A stretch of DNA of 64,000 bases from Rosenbergiella collisarenosi (GTDB lineage: Bacteria; Pseudomonadota; Gammaproteobacteria; Enterobacterales; Enterobacteriaceae): positions 525,951 through 589,950 of the forward strand of contig NZ_JABBFP010000001.1 in NCBI RefSeq assembly GCF_018494085.1. Direction: 5' to 3'. This document shows, piece after piece, positions 8,678 through 17,880 of the stretch. The position numbers and the translations under genes were made by a program. The stretch's first letter is position 1. The number at the start of each line of letters is the position of its first letter. Under the pieces are notes generated by a model that was given only the letters and a program-made list of their open reading frames with translations, was not told the DNA's origin and made no database searches.

Positions 8678-9520
8678 GAGAGCGACCTGTACATTATCAA
8701 TGAGCCTCGCCTTTCCTAACCATGCTGCCATTAGAATTACGGCGTTTTTGCTGTGCTTAGAGAGCGGCATCAAGGTATCGCTATCACAGAGGGCGATACC
8801 ATCCGGCTGCCATCCTTGATGGGTTAACTGTTGTTCCGCATCGTGAACGATTGCCGCGAAATCTCTTTCTCCCTGCTGTAAGCGTTCTGCCATCGACTGC
8901 ATAGTTTGACTTAGTTCAACGGCTTGTTCACGTTGTGCGTCGGTCAAGTAACCATTCCGCGAGCTTAACGCGAGACCGTCTGCAGCCCGGACTGTCGGTA
9001 CGCCAACAATAGTGATCGGGTAATTAAGGTCGACAACCATTTTTCTGATAATGGCTAATTGCTGGAAGTCTTTCTCCCCGAAGCAGGCAACATCGGGCTG
9101 AACAATATTAAATAGCTTACTGACTACCGTACTTACGCCCCGAAAGTGTCCAGGCCGACTGGCCCCTTCCAATAGCTCAGACAGCCCAGGGACCTCGACG
9201 AAGGTTTGAGCGCTAAGCCCATTGGGATAGAGGGTATTGGCATTAGGGGCAAATAGCATATCCGCTTTCCCCGCGAGTAGTTGTTGATCGCGTTCAAGAG
9301 TGCGCGGGTAGCGATCGAGATCGTCAGGACGATCGAATTGCATTGGATTAACAAAAATAGAGACAACGACATAATCAGCACGTTGCTTCGCTCGCTCAAC
9401 CAATGTCAGATGCCCTTGGTGCAGGTTGCCCATCGTCGGGACGAAAGCGATCGTTTTACCTTGGCGGCGTAGATCAACCAACACCTGTTGTAGAGGGGGG
9501 ATTTCATGAAACGTCTGCAT
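8666..9520 (-). CDS. panC: Pantothenate synthetase
   Basis: Cytosolic ATP-dependent ligase that joins D-pantoate and beta-alanine to make pantothenate (vitamin B5), the CoA precursor. The 284-residue protein has the nucleotidyltransferase motif MGNLHQGHL (HxGH type) near residue 30, the pantoate-binding segment FVNPMQF, and the FGEKDFQQL and LSSRN motifs. It is the second gene of panB-panC, 5 bp after panB. The aspartate decarboxylase gene panD, next to panC in E. coli, is not found here. Confidence 0.97.
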   Translation of the reverse strand: MQTFHEIPPLQQVLVDLRRQGKTIAFVPTMGNLHQGHLTLVERAKQRADYVVVSIFVNPMQFDRPDDLDRYPRTLERDQQLLAGKADMLFAPNANTLYPNGLSAQTFVEVPGLSELLEGASRPGHFRGVSTVVSKLFNIVQPDVACFGEKDFQQLAIIRKMVVDLNYPITIVGVPTVRAADGLALSSRNGYLTDAQREQAVELSQTMQSMAERLQQGERDFAAIVHDAEQQLTHQGWQPDGIALCDSDTLMPLSKHSKNAVILMAAWLGKARLIDNVQVALPIV

Positions 9521-9525
9521 CGTTG

Positions 9526-10323
9526 TTACCCTTTAAAACTATGTTCTGCACCGGGGAAGGTTCCGGCTTGGACTTGGCGTTGATACTCCGCAGCCGCTTG
9601 GGAAATTGATCCCGTATCCGTTAAGAAGTTCTTAGCGAATTTAGGAACATAACCGGAGGTAATACCGATCATATCTTGCATCACCAGTATCTGGCCGTCG
9701 GTGTGCGGGCCGGCTCCGATGCCGATGACGGGTATAGAGAGAGCTTTGGTAATGCGCTCAGCTAAGGAAATGGGGACGCACTCCAGAACGAGGAGTTGCA
9801 TACCCGCGGCTTCTAACGCCAAGGCATCGTTTAGCAGCTGTTCAGCCTGTTGCTCTGTTTTACCTTGCACTTGGTATCCGCCGAAAATATTGACAGATTG
9901 TGGGGTTAACCCAATATGCCCACAGACCGGTACGGCGCGTTCCGTAAGGAGTCGGACGGTCTCCACTAGCCAGGCCCCTCCTTCAATTTTAACCATGTTT
10001 GCCCCAGCCTGCATGACGCGCGCCGCATTCTGGCAAGCTTGCTCGGGAGTGGCATAGCTCATAAAAGGGAGGTCCGTGAGGAGGAGGACATCGGGGGCCC
10101 CCTGACGCACATGGCGTGTATGATAGACCATATCGTCGACGGTAACCGGAAGGGTGGAGTTATGTCCCTGAATCGTCATGCCTAACGAGTCGCCGACGAG
10201 TAATACTGGAATTTCCTGGTCGGCGAAAAGGCGCGCGAAGCTGTAGTCGTAAGCGGTAAGTGAGGCAAATTTTTGACCTTCACTTTTCCACTGACGTAAA
10301 TTTTTTAGAGTAATAGCAGCCAT
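9526..10323 (-). CDS. panB: 3-methyl-2-oxobutanoate hydroxymethyltransferase
   Basis: First committed enzyme of pantothenate synthesis: transfers a hydroxymethyl group from 5,10-methylene-tetrahydrofolate to 2-oxoisovalerate, giving ketopantoate. 265 residues, one more than E. coli. Conserved blocks are [24 protein letters not shown] (Mg-binding Asp), KIEGG and [11 protein letters not shown]. It leads the minus-strand panBC operon, downstream of folK. The start at 10323 is preceded by a purine-rich stretch. Confidence 0.97.
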   Translation of the reverse strand: MAAITLKNLRQWKSEGQKFASLTAYDYSFARLFADQEIPVLLVGDSLGMTIQGHNSTLPVTVDDMVYHTRHVRQGAPDVLLLTDLPFMSYATPEQACQNAARVMQAGANMVKIEGGAWLVETVRLLTERAVPVCGHIGLTPQSVNIFGGYQVQGKTEQQAEQLLNDALALEAAGMQLLVLECVPISLAERITKALSIPVIGIGAGPHTDGQILVMQDMIGITSGYVPKFAKNFLTDTGSISQAAAEYQRQVQAGTFPGAEHSFKG

Positions 10324-10405
10324 AATAAACTCTTACCATGAAAAGATGGTGCGAAGTTTACCGTAACGGGTTCTAGACGGGAATCCCTAAGCTGGCTTTA
10401 GGCGG

Positions 10406-10885
10406 TTACCACAGAGAGAGGGTAGAGGTATCGAGTGCGGCTAAACAGCCGTTTACTGTTTTGTCGTGACCCAGCGGGAGATCGCCCGCGACCTCGGCGA
10501 GGGGGACTAACATAAAGGCGCGGTTGTGCATGTCGTAATGAGGCAGGGTCAGTCGTTCGCTCTTTATCCGTACATCGCCGAAGAGGAGGATATCGAGATC
10601 GAGCGTACGTGGACCCCAACGCTCGTCTTTACGCTCTCGCCCTTGCTCGAGTTCGATTCTTTGGGTGTGATCAAGCAAGGTAAGGGGAGAGAGCGAGGTA
10701 TCCAGCACCACCACGGCATTGAGATAATCCGGTTGATCCTGCGGACCATAGGGCGGTGTCCGGTAGAATGACGAGGTCTTGATAAGCGTTGAGTCGGGCA
10801 ATATCGCAAGTGCCGCAATTGCTCGACGACACTGATCGAGAGGGTCTCGAAGATTACTTCCTAATGCGATATATACCCGGTTCAT
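10406..10885 (-). CDS. folK: 2-amino-4-hydroxy-6-hydroxymethyldihydropteridine diphosphokinase
   Basis: Folate pathway kinase that transfers pyrophosphate from ATP to the hydroxymethylpterin before dihydropteroate synthase acts. The start at 10885 gives 159 residues, begins MNRVYIALGSNLRDP as in the family, and lies 1 bp after the pcnB stop, with AAGG from the end of pcnB as ribosome binding site. The family signature GPRTLDLDILLFGD holds the two Mg-binding aspartates. The pcnB-folK pairing is the E. coli order, which supports translational coupling. Confidence 0.96.
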   Translation of the reverse strand: MNRVYIALGSNLRDPLDQCRRAIAALAILPDSTLIKTSSFYRTPPYGPQDQPDYLNAVVVLDTSLSPLTLLDHTQRIELEQGRERKDERWGPRTLDLDILLFGDVRIKSERLTLPHYDMHNRAFMLVPLAEVAGDLPLGHDKTVNGCLAALDTSTLSLW

Positions 10886-10886
10886 C

Positions 10887-12299
10887 TTAGCCTTCTTGAC
10901 GACGTGGGCCGTTACCTTTCGGCGTTCGTTTACGTGGACGTGTGTAGCGACGGCGTTGAGCGGGGTCGCTACCGAGCTCTTGCAGCATCGTCGCTTGCTC
11001 GTTGGCATTTTTGGCTTGAAATTCTGTCCACCATTCGCTCAAGCGGGTAAGCTCAGCAGACGACTCGACGCTAGCTCGTAGCACTAAAAGATCGTAAGCC
11101 GCACGGAATTTAGGGTGCTCCATCAGCTTCCAAGCACGCTTACCATGGCGACGAGAAATACGCAGTTGTAAGGTCCAAATATCCCGAACCATAGTCGTGA
11201 AACGTTTAGGGATGGCAATCGCTCGGCACGCTTCATCTAAGGTATCATTCATTGCTAGTGAGAAAGCCTCGAAGAAAGGTAGGCCGCTTTCTTGAGCGAT
11301 TTGCTGCGCTTTCTCTTGTAGCGGATACCAGTACATCGCCGAGAACAGGAAGGCAGGGTTAACCCGTAGATCATTGTGCAGACGGTGGTCGGTATTTTTT
11401 AATACCTGCACCAAGATCCGCTCCATCGGGCTATCGCCGCCTTCGGTGAAGTACTGATGGATCAACGGAAATAATGGCTCAAACAGCTGATATTTACGAA
11501 GCAATGGATAAGTCTGCTCACCATAGCCCGATTGCAATAATTTTAGCGTTTCTTCAAATAGGCGTGCTGGCGGGATATTTTTTAGTAGCTCGGCTAACTC
11601 AGGAATAGGTGCCGCAGTTTCTGGTGCGATCTGCATACCTAATTTTGCACTGAAGCGAATAACCCGTAGCATCCGCACCGGGTCTTCGCGGTAGCGCGTC
11701 TCCGGGTGGCCAATAAGGCGAACGATACCTTGCTCTAGGTCGCTAAGGCCATTGACATAGTCGCGGACGGTAAAATCGGCAGCGCTATAGTAGAGACTAT
11801 TAATAGTCAGATCACGGCGCTGTGCATCGTCTTCAATACTACCAAAAGTATTGTCACGGATAAGCATGCCATTTTGGCCTTGCTGCGACGTATTATGATC
11901 GACCGTTTCCTCTTGCTCATGGTGCCCTCGGAAAGTGGCTACTTCGATAACTTCTGGTCCGAACATAACGTGCGCTAGGCGAAAGCGTCGCCCAACGAGT
12001 CGGCAGTTACGAAATAATTTACGCATCTGCTCTGGGGTTGCGTTCGTCGTAATATCGAAATCTTTCGGTTTTTTACCCAAGAGTAGATCGCGGACACCGC
12101 CGCCCACCAAATAAGCCTCAAATCCTGACTTATTAAGACGGTGCAACACCTTCAAGGCGTTATCACTAATATCTCGACGCGAGATCGTATGTTGATCGCG
12201 CGGGATGATCGTTATCGGTGGTGGAACGTTTTCTGCAGAGGTATTCTCCTCGTCACGCGTAAGGATTTTTCGGCAAAAATTAGCGACTCGGGTAAAAAT
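10887..12299 (-). CDS. pcnB: Poly(A) polymerase I, with AUU start codon
   Basis: Adds poly(A) tails to RNA 3' ends, speeding decay and setting ColE1 plasmid copy number through RNA I. The nucleotidyltransferase motif [19 protein letters not shown] carries the catalytic aspartates. It is followed by the RNGRR-like fingers region ([14 protein letters not shown]), the EDPVRMLR motif and a basic C-terminal tail. E. coli PcnB starts at a rare AUU codon with [10 protein letters not shown] next. Here ATT stands at 12299 before [10 protein letters not shown], with GAGG ending 6 nt upstream, so I annotate the AUU start (470 residues). The TTG at 12314 lies within or before the Shine-Dalgarno and is unlikely. 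In the dksA-gluQ-pcnB-folK cluster. Confidence 0.93.
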   Translation of the reverse strand: MFTRVANFCRKILTRDEENTSAENVPPPITIIPRDQHTISRRDISDNALKVLHRLNKSGFEAYLVGGGVRDLLLGKKPKDFDITTNATPEQMRKLFRNCRLVGRRFRLAHVMFGPEVIEVATFRGHHEQEETVDHNTSQQGQNGMLIRDNTFGSIEDDAQRRDLTINSLYYSAADFTVRDYVNGLSDLEQGIVRLIGHPETRYREDPVRMLRVIRFSAKLGMQIAPETAAPIPELAELLKNIPPARLFEETLKLLQSGYGEQTYPLLRKYQLFEPLFPLIHQYFTEGGDSPMERILVQVLKNTDHRLHNDLRVNPAFLFSAMYWYPLQEKAQQIAQESGLPFFEAFSLAMNDTLDEACRAIAIPKRFTTMVRDIWTLQLRISRRHGKRAWKLMEHPKFRAAYDLLVLRASVESSAELTRLSEWWTEFQAKNANEQATMLQELGSDPAQRRRYTRPRKRTPKGNGPRRQEG

Positions 12300-12369
12300 G
12301 GTACACCTCAACAATAAAAGTAGATACTGTGGTAAATGGAAGGCTCATCATAGCCTGTTGTGAGCCATT

Positions 12370-13269
12370 TTAGAACGTCGATAACGCATCTGTAGTAATG
12401 AAAGTGCTATTAATTGGGATTTTTACCCTTTGCCACTGCTTGACGGCCTCATCAATCAGCTGTCTGACCGTAAAATCCTGCCATTCCTTGTCCACCTCTT
12501 GCCCGAGCAGGATCAACGCGTGGATGAGCGTCCGCTGCAGATTCTGTTGAGGTAGCGCCGGGGCGTGGTTCTGTTTTGACAGCTTATTACCATCTGGACC
12601 GAGGGCGAGAGGCAAATGAAGGTAATCAGGTGCCTGCCATCCTAGCTGCTGATAGAGGGTAAGCTGGCGCACCGTAGGCTCGATAAGATCGGCGCCCCTC
12701 ACGACTTGGGTAATGCCTTGGTCGTGGTCATCGACCGTGACGGCGAGGTTATAGGCAAAAAGGCCATCCCGGCGATGGATAATAAAATCCTCCTGCGCCA
12801 GTTGGGGATTACAGACCACGGTGCCACGGAGTAGATCGTTGAAATGCGTCACTGGCGACTGTTGATAGAGACGCAACGCAGCGTCGGTTGCCCTATGACC
12901 CTGCGTTCGACAGGTTCCCAAATAATACCCGCCCGATTGCTGGATCATTTTCCTGGTACAAGTACAGTAATAGCTATTGCGATGGCTGATTAGCCACTCG
13001 AGAATCTCGCGATAGCGGGCATGATGCTGCGATTGCCAACTGACCGGTCCATCCCATTCAAGCCCATAGGTTTCGAGCTGATGTAATATATTCTGGGCGG
13101 CGCCAGGGATCTCCCTAGGAGGATCGATGTCTTCGATACGCACTAGCCAGCGTCCTTGTTGCGAGCGGGCGTCAAGGTAGCTTCCTAAGGCGGCAATAAG
13201 GGAGCCAAAGTGCAGATCACCAGAGGGGGAGGGCGCGAAGCGGCCAACTACAGGGGGAAATTCATTCAT
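12370..13269 (-). CDS. gluQ: Glutamyl-Q tRNA(Asp) synthetase
   Basis: A shortened glutamyl-tRNA synthetase without anticodon-binding domain. It activates glutamate and attaches it to the queuosine at position 34 of tRNA-Asp. The 299-residue protein carries the class I signature [16 protein letters not shown] (HIGH equivalent), zinc-ligand cysteines in YCTCTRK and YYLGTC, and GNKLSKQ in place of KMSKS. It lies directly after dksA, as in many enterobacteria where the two are co-transcribed. Alternative name yadB. Confidence 0.96.
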   Translation of the reverse strand: MNEFPPVVGRFAPSPSGDLHFGSLIAALGSYLDARSQQGRWLVRIEDIDPPREIPGAAQNILHQLETYGLEWDGPVSWQSQHHARYREILEWLISHRNSYYCTCTRKMIQQSGGYYLGTCRTQGHRATDAALRLYQQSPVTHFNDLLRGTVVCNPQLAQEDFIIHRRDGLFAYNLAVTVDDHDQGITQVVRGADLIEPTVRQLTLYQQLGWQAPDYLHLPLALGPDGNKLSKQNHAPALPQQNLQRTLIHALILLGQEVDKEWQDFTVRQLIDEAVKQWQRVKIPINSTFITTDALSTF

Positions 13270-13347
13270 AATGAGAGTAATCGCACAGCCACTGACGATG
13301 AGTCGTCGCGGCCGTGCAATTAGGGTTGTCCTCGAGCAGTGGTAGGG

Positions 13348-13803
13348 TTAACCTGCCATCTGTTTTTCGCGAATTTCTGCTAACGTCTTACAGTCGATAC
13401 ACATATCGGCAGTTGGACGAGCTTCAAGACGGCGAATGCCGATTTCCACACCACAGGCTTCACAAAAACCGAAGTCGTCATCTTCAACTTTTTTCAGCGT
13501 TTTTTCTATTTTCTTAATTAACTTACGTTCACGATCTCGGTTACGTAATTCCAGACTGAACTCTTCTTCTTGTGTTGCGCGATCTGCCGGGTCAGGAAAG
13601 TTAGCCGCTTCGTCTTGCATATGACTGACGGTACGGTCTACTTCATCCCTGAGTTGATTACGCCAAGCAACAAGAATTTTCTTGAAGTGTTCCAGCTGGG
13701 CTTCGTTCATATACTCTTCGCCCGGTTTCTCCTGATACGGCGCCACCCCAGCGATGGCGAGGATACTTAGAGACGATGTTTTACGTTTTTGCCCTTCTTG
13801 CAT
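13348..13803 (-). CDS. dksA: RNA polymerase-binding transcription factor DksA
   Basis: Binds the RNA polymerase secondary channel and, with ppGpp, represses rRNA promoters and activates amino-acid genes. The start at 13803 gives 151 residues, the E. coli length, after a strong AGGAGA. The zinc finger cysteines are C114, C117, C135 and C138. The coiled-coil tip aspartates are D71 and D74 ([13 protein letters not shown]). An in-frame start 7 codons upstream is not conserved. Targets are nearby: the rrn P1 promoter at the end of this window has a GC-rich discriminator. Confidence 0.97.
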   Translation of the reverse strand: MQEGQKRKTSSLSILAIAGVAPYQEKPGEEYMNEAQLEHFKKILVAWRNQLRDEVDRTVSHMQDEAANFPDPADRATQEEEFSLELRNRDRERKLIKKIEKTLKKVEDDDFGFCEACGVEIGIRRLEARPTADMCIDCKTLAEIREKQMAG

Positions 13804-13866
13804 GTTGCTTCTCCTGGATAACACGCACTATCGATTCCTGATTTCCCTCAGAGGGGAAAAAAACAG

Positions 13867-13902
13867 GGCGCTATAAATATCAGAATCCGTAGGGGTTGGC
13901 AA
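13867..13902 (-). promoter_or_regulatory. Candidate sigma-70 promoter of dksA
   Basis: On the minus strand TTGCCA (13902-13897) and TATTTA (13879-13874) are separated by 17 bp and followed by a GC-rich discriminator. A transcript from near 13867 would have a leader of about 65 nt. Confidence 0.5.
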
Positions 13903-13986
13903 TTGCTGATAACGATGAGTTTCTCGTTATTGATAATATGTTTCTAATATAAGAGGGAAAACTCTTAAAAGAAAAGATTTAGCCTC

Positions 13987-14691
13987 TTATTCAATAAATG
14001 GAATCGGGTCCACTAACCGCAATCGCTGTGGCGTAATTTGCGCGCTATACGCGACGACCTCGACGCCCATAGCGAGTGCGTCTTGTAATAACTGAGCATA
14101 AACGGGGTCGAGATGTTTTGCCGCGCTCACTTGGCGAATGCCGGTATGTAATACCGCAAAAAAAAGCAGTGCTCGTTTTCCCTGTTTGACGACGGACATT
14201 AATTCTCGTAAATGCTTTTGTCCACGCAGGGTCACGGTATCAGGGAAGTACCCTTGTTCACCTTCTCGTAAGGTCACCGATTTTACTTCCAGAAAGCACT
14301 CTTCACCGTGTTCATTATAAAGAACAAAATCGACGCGGCTCTTTTCGTCACCAAAGGCCACTTCTCGCCGCCAACGGGTAAAACCAGCCAGGGCAGGCAC
14401 CGTATTTTGTGCAAAAAGCTCTTCTGCAACCTGATTGGCCCGCAAGGTGTTAATAGCAATCCATTGGTTATCCGCGGTTTGGGTTAGCTCCCAGCTATAC
14501 GGATATTTTCGGGTGGTCGAAGAAGAGAGTGAGTACCAGACCGTATCTCCTGGAGTTGCACAACCCGTCATTGCGCCGGTATTGGCGCAGTGAATCGTAA
14601 CGATTTCTCCATCTGGCAGATAAACGTCGGCTAAAAAACGCTTATAGCGTTTGAGTAGGGTGGCCGGTTGCAAGGCAGGTGTAAATTCCAT
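13987..14691 (-). CDS. sfsA: Sugar fermentation stimulation protein homologue SfsA
   Basis: A 234-residue DNA-binding/nuclease-like protein; in E. coli it was linked to maltose metabolism but its molecular role is unclear. Family blocks present: [56 protein letters not shown] and FFAVLH. The D-x(n)-ExK pattern (VDFVLY, EVKSVTL) resembles a nuclease core. I use the ATG at 14691, which follows AGGAGG; a GTG immediately upstream would be too close to it. It lies 8 bp after thpR, as in E. coli. Confidence 0.94.
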   Translation of the reverse strand: MEFTPALQPATLLKRYKRFLADVYLPDGEIVTIHCANTGAMTGCATPGDTVWYSLSSSTTRKYPYSWELTQTADNQWIAINTLRANQVAEELFAQNTVPALAGFTRWRREVAFGDEKSRVDFVLYNEHGEECFLEVKSVTLREGEQGYFPDTVTLRGQKHLRELMSVVKQGKRALLFFAVLHTGIRQVSAAKHLDPVYAQLLQDALAMGVEVVAYSAQITPQRLRLVDPIPFIE

Positions 14692-14699
14692 CACTCCTC

Positions 14700-15248
14700 C
14701 TAATTGGGCGACAGTGGATAAGTGTTTTCGAGAGTAATGATCCGTCGACTTCGCTGATAACGGCTGCTGAAGAGGGAGAAATGGTTACAGGCCACAGACC
14801 ATGAGAAATTCCGTTTGGGCAGCGTCAAGGAGGATGGAACTTGCCTCAACAGCGTGACATGGGGATGAAAGGGCAGAGAAGACTGCGGACACCCGATACG
14901 CGCGACGCGCGAACGCAGTAGCGCGGCTAATTGTAGTAGCTCACGCGGTGCAGGACGGCACCCCACCCAGCATTGTCCTGAACGCGGCCAGTATCCGGCG
15001 TCGTTAAGTGTGAAGGTAAACGCGGGGGAACGCAGGGCAGCAATGGCGGGGTGCAACTGACTAAGTTGCGCGGCGTTGGGTGAATTTATCCATGCTAGAA
15101 CCATATAAAGTTGTGCTTTCGGGAGTGGGATCCCCTCATCCGCAGGTAAAGCGGTTGCACGCCACGTGACCAATTGTTCGGTGACCGAGTCAGGTAGTGT
15201 CAGTGCTAAGAAGTAATGATCTGCTTGGATTGTTTTGGCGAAAACCAC
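14700..15248 (-). CDS. thpR: ThpR/LigT-like 2H phosphoesterase with a degenerate first HxT motif
   Basis: Orthologue by position and sequence of E. coli ThpR (LigT), a 2H-family RNA 2',3'-cyclic phosphodiesterase/ligase. 182 residues, GTG start at 15248 after AAGGAA. The second catalytic motif is intact (HPHVTLL, H130 and T132). The first, which in E. coli reads HLTLAF, aligns to YMVLAW (Y48, V50), so one catalytic His and its Thr partner are missing. Otherwise it aligns through [15 protein letters not shown] and [10 protein letters not shown]. The protein is probably inactive or altered as a phosphoesterase, although the frame is open. Upstream of sfsA, probably co-transcribed. Confidence 0.85.
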   Translation of the reverse strand: MVFAKTIQADHYFLALTLPDSVTEQLVTWRATALPADEGIPLPKAQLYMVLAWINSPNAAQLSQLHPAIAALRSPAFTFTLNDAGYWPRSGQCWVGCRPAPRELLQLAALLRSRVARIGCPQSSLPFHPHVTLLRQVPSSLTLPKRNFSWSVACNHFSLFSSRYQRSRRIITLENTYPLSPN

Positions 15249-15344
15249 AACGTTCCTTATTAAGATTAATGGGGAGGGACAAGAATAAAAGGTAGATCAA
15301 TGATATAGTTGCCATAGTATCATAATCCTTAAACGGAGCGAATC

Positions 15345-17774
15345 TTGAGCCTCCTCCCCATTCATGATGTTCTTGACGAGTTGCTGAACGCCCTCTCTAC
15401 TTCACCGCAAGTGATCCTGCAAGCGCCCCCCGGTGCTGGTAAATCAACGTGGCTTCCTTTACAGCTGCTACGAGGTTTGGCGTCGCCAGGAAAAATCATC
15501 ATGTTAGAGCCGAGACGCTTGGCTGCTAAAAATGTGGCTTATCGCCTTGCTCAGCATCTTGGTGAAGAACCCGGCGCTACTGTGGGATACCGTATGCGTG
15601 CCGAACAGTGTGTGAGTAAAGCCACTCGTATCGAAGTCGTGACAGAAGGCGTGTTAACGCGGCGCCTGCAACAGGACCCCTTACTCGAAGGGGTGGCGTT
15701 AATCATTCTCGATGAATTCCATGAGCGCAGTTTGCAAGCGGATCTCGCCTTAGCGCTGCTCTTGGATATACAAGAAGGGCTACGCGATGATTTAACGCTA
15801 CTCATCATGTCGGCGACACTGGATAACCGCCGCCTGGCCGAGGTATTGCCCCAAGCACCGATTATCACATCAGCAGGTAAGCAGTTTGCTGTTGAACGGT
15901 TCTATCATGGACTCAATGCGCAACGACCTTTCGCCGTTAATGTTGCCACTAAAATTGTTGAGGTATTACAGCAAGAGTCGGGCGATATGCTCGTATTTTT
16001 ACCCGGCGAGCGAGAAATCCATCAAGTTATGAATCACTTGTCAGGGCATTGCCCGCTAGACGTCTTGGTGTCTCCCTTATACGGTGCATTGCCACTCGAG
16101 CAACAGCAACAGGCGATTAAAGTATCGCGTAGCGGGCAACGTAAAGTCGTGTTAGCGACCAATATTGCCGAAACCAGCCTTACGATCGACGGTATTTGTC
16201 TCATTATTGACTCGGCTCTGGAACGTGTCTCGCTATTCGATTTACGCGCAGGATGCCACCGGCTTAAAACACAATTTGTCAGCCAGTCGTCTATGACACA
16301 ACGCGCAGGGCGAGCTGGACGCTTGATGCCAGGCAAGTGTTGGCACTTAATATTTCAAGAACAGGCGGATCGCTTAGCGGAGCAGCCGACCCCTGAGATT
16401 TTACGCAGTGAGTTGACCGGATTGCTGCTGAATGTACTTGCTTGGGGCTGTCCATCGGTGGCTGCGCTTAATTGGTTAGATCTCCCTTCCGAATCCGCAT
16501 TGAATCATGCCCGAGAACAACTCGCTAAGATGATGGCAATTGAGGCTACGGGGCTTCTAACGGCGAAGGGGAGAAAAATGGCGAGTTTTGGTATGGCGCC
16601 GCGGCTAGCTGCGATGCTGGCCGACGCTGAATCACGACCCGATAGCCACGCTACTGCAGCACTGCTGACGGCGATCATCGAACAACCCGAAAGACGAAGT
16701 GAAGGGGATTTACGTGATAACCTTGCAGCACCTAGCTCTCTATGGGGGATTCGCGCGCGTCAGGTCGCCCGCATGCTGGGTTCACCCTATGGCGCTTATC
16801 GTGCTGAAGAAGTCCTCCCCTTATTAATGAGCGCTTTTGCCGATCGTATCGCCTACCGGCGTGGCGCAACTCACCGCTATCAGATGGCCGATGGGCGCGG
16901 GGCGACACTTACTCCCGACCACCCTTTAAGCCACTATTCATGGTTGATTGCGCTACAACTACAACTTTCCGCCGATCGTCATGAAGCGACTATTCAACTG
17001 GCTTTGCCTTTCTCTCTTGAGGACCTGCGGCGAGACGCCCCACAACTGATTACCGTCCGACCTGCTATCGAATGGGATGCGGGGCAGGCACAATTCAAGA
17101 TATGGCAACACGAGGTCGTGGGCGAAATCGTAGTGAGTTCTCGGCCCGGAGAAAAACCAGAATCTCAACAGCTGATCAGCGCTTATCTACGCTGGGTGAA
17201 AGAGAGAGGGGTGAGTGTACTACCTTGGGATATCGCTGCGCGTGAGCTGCGCGAGCGGTTACGTTATGCTCAGCAGTGGCTACCTGAACTAGAGTGGCCG
17301 TCGATGAGTGACGCAGATTTACTGGACAGCCTTGAGCGATGGTTAGCCCCTGAGCTTGAACAATTACCTTCTCTAGGAAATTTTTCCCGTATCAATCTCT
17401 ATGCCGCCCTGAAGGCTCAATTAACGTGGGCGCAATGGAAATGTCTGGAGACTGATGTCCCCACGCATATCGTTATCCCTTCGGGGAGAAAAGTCGCTAT
17501 CGATTATTTATCGCCGCGCGCACCATTACTTTCGGTTAAGGTGCAGGAGATGTTCGGGCAGCACGCACCCTTACGCTTAGCTCAGGGACGGATTGCCTTA
17601 ATCATTGAGTTATTATCGCCAGCACAACGACCCATTCAAATTACGCAGGATTTACCCGGTTTCTGGCAAGGGAGTTGGCGAGAAGTACAAAAAGAGATGA
17701 AAGGGCGCTATCCTAAACATCTGTGGCCCGACGATCCGGCGAATACGTCGCCCACAACGAAAACACGAAAATGA
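15345..17774 (+). CDS. hrpB: ATP-dependent helicase HrpB
   Basis: DEAH-family superfamily 2 RNA/DNA helicase of unclear physiological role. 809 residues from a TTG start after CGGAG. Motifs in order: Walker A APPGAGKST (~residue 28), LEPRRLAA, DEFH (motif II, ~124), IMSATLD (III), ATNIAETSLTI (V) and QRAGRAGR (VI). These are followed by the HA2/winged-helix region and the HrpB C-terminal domain ending VQKEMKGRYPKHLWPDDP. The E. coli order hrpB-mrcB is kept. Confidence 0.95.
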   Translation: MSLLPIHDVLDELLNALSTSPQVILQAPPGAGKSTWLPLQLLRGLASPGKIIMLEPRRLAAKNVAYRLAQHLGEEPGATVGYRMRAEQCVSKATRIEVVTEGVLTRRLQQDPLLEGVALIILDEFHERSLQADLALALLLDIQEGLRDDLTLLIMSATLDNRRLAEVLPQAPIITSAGKQFAVERFYHGLNAQRPFAVNVATKIVEVLQQESGDMLVFLPGEREIHQVMNHLSGHCPLDVLVSPLYGALPLEQQQQAIKVSRSGQRKVVLATNIAETSLTIDGICLIIDSALERVSLFDLRAGCHRLKTQFVSQSSMTQRAGRAGRLMPGKCWHLIFQEQADRLAEQPTPEILRSELTGLLLNVLAWGCPSVAALNWLDLPSESALNHAREQLAKMMAIEATGLLTAKGRKMASFGMAPRLAAMLADAESRPDSHATAALLTAIIEQPERRSEGDLRDNLAAPSSLWGIRARQVARMLGSPYGAYRAEEVLPLLMSAFADRIAYRRGATHRYQMADGRGATLTPDHPLSHYSWLIALQLQLSADRHEATIQLALPFSLEDLRRDAPQLITVRPAIEWDAGQAQFKIWQHEVVGEIVVSSRPGEKPESQQLISAYLRWVKERGVSVLPWDIAARELRERLRYAQQWLPELEWPSMSDADLLDSLERWLAPELEQLPSLGNFSRINLYAALKAQLTWAQWKCLETDVPTHIVIPSGRKVAIDYLSPRAPLLSVKVQEMFGQHAPLRLAQGRIALIIELLSPAQRPIQITQDLPGFWQGSWREVQKEMKGRYPKHLWPDDPANTSPTTKTRK

Positions 17775-17880
17775 TCTGTTGGAAATTTAGTAACGAATCT
17801 TTCGGAGGGTTCTGTGTTTTTGGGCCTAAAATAAAGATAAAGTATGTCGCCGATTAGGGCAAAGCCTGGAGAGAGAATCC

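Noticed and set aside
12300..12314. TTG start for pcnB
   Set aside because: It overlaps the Shine-Dalgarno GAGG of the conserved AUU start, and residues before FTRVANF are not conserved.
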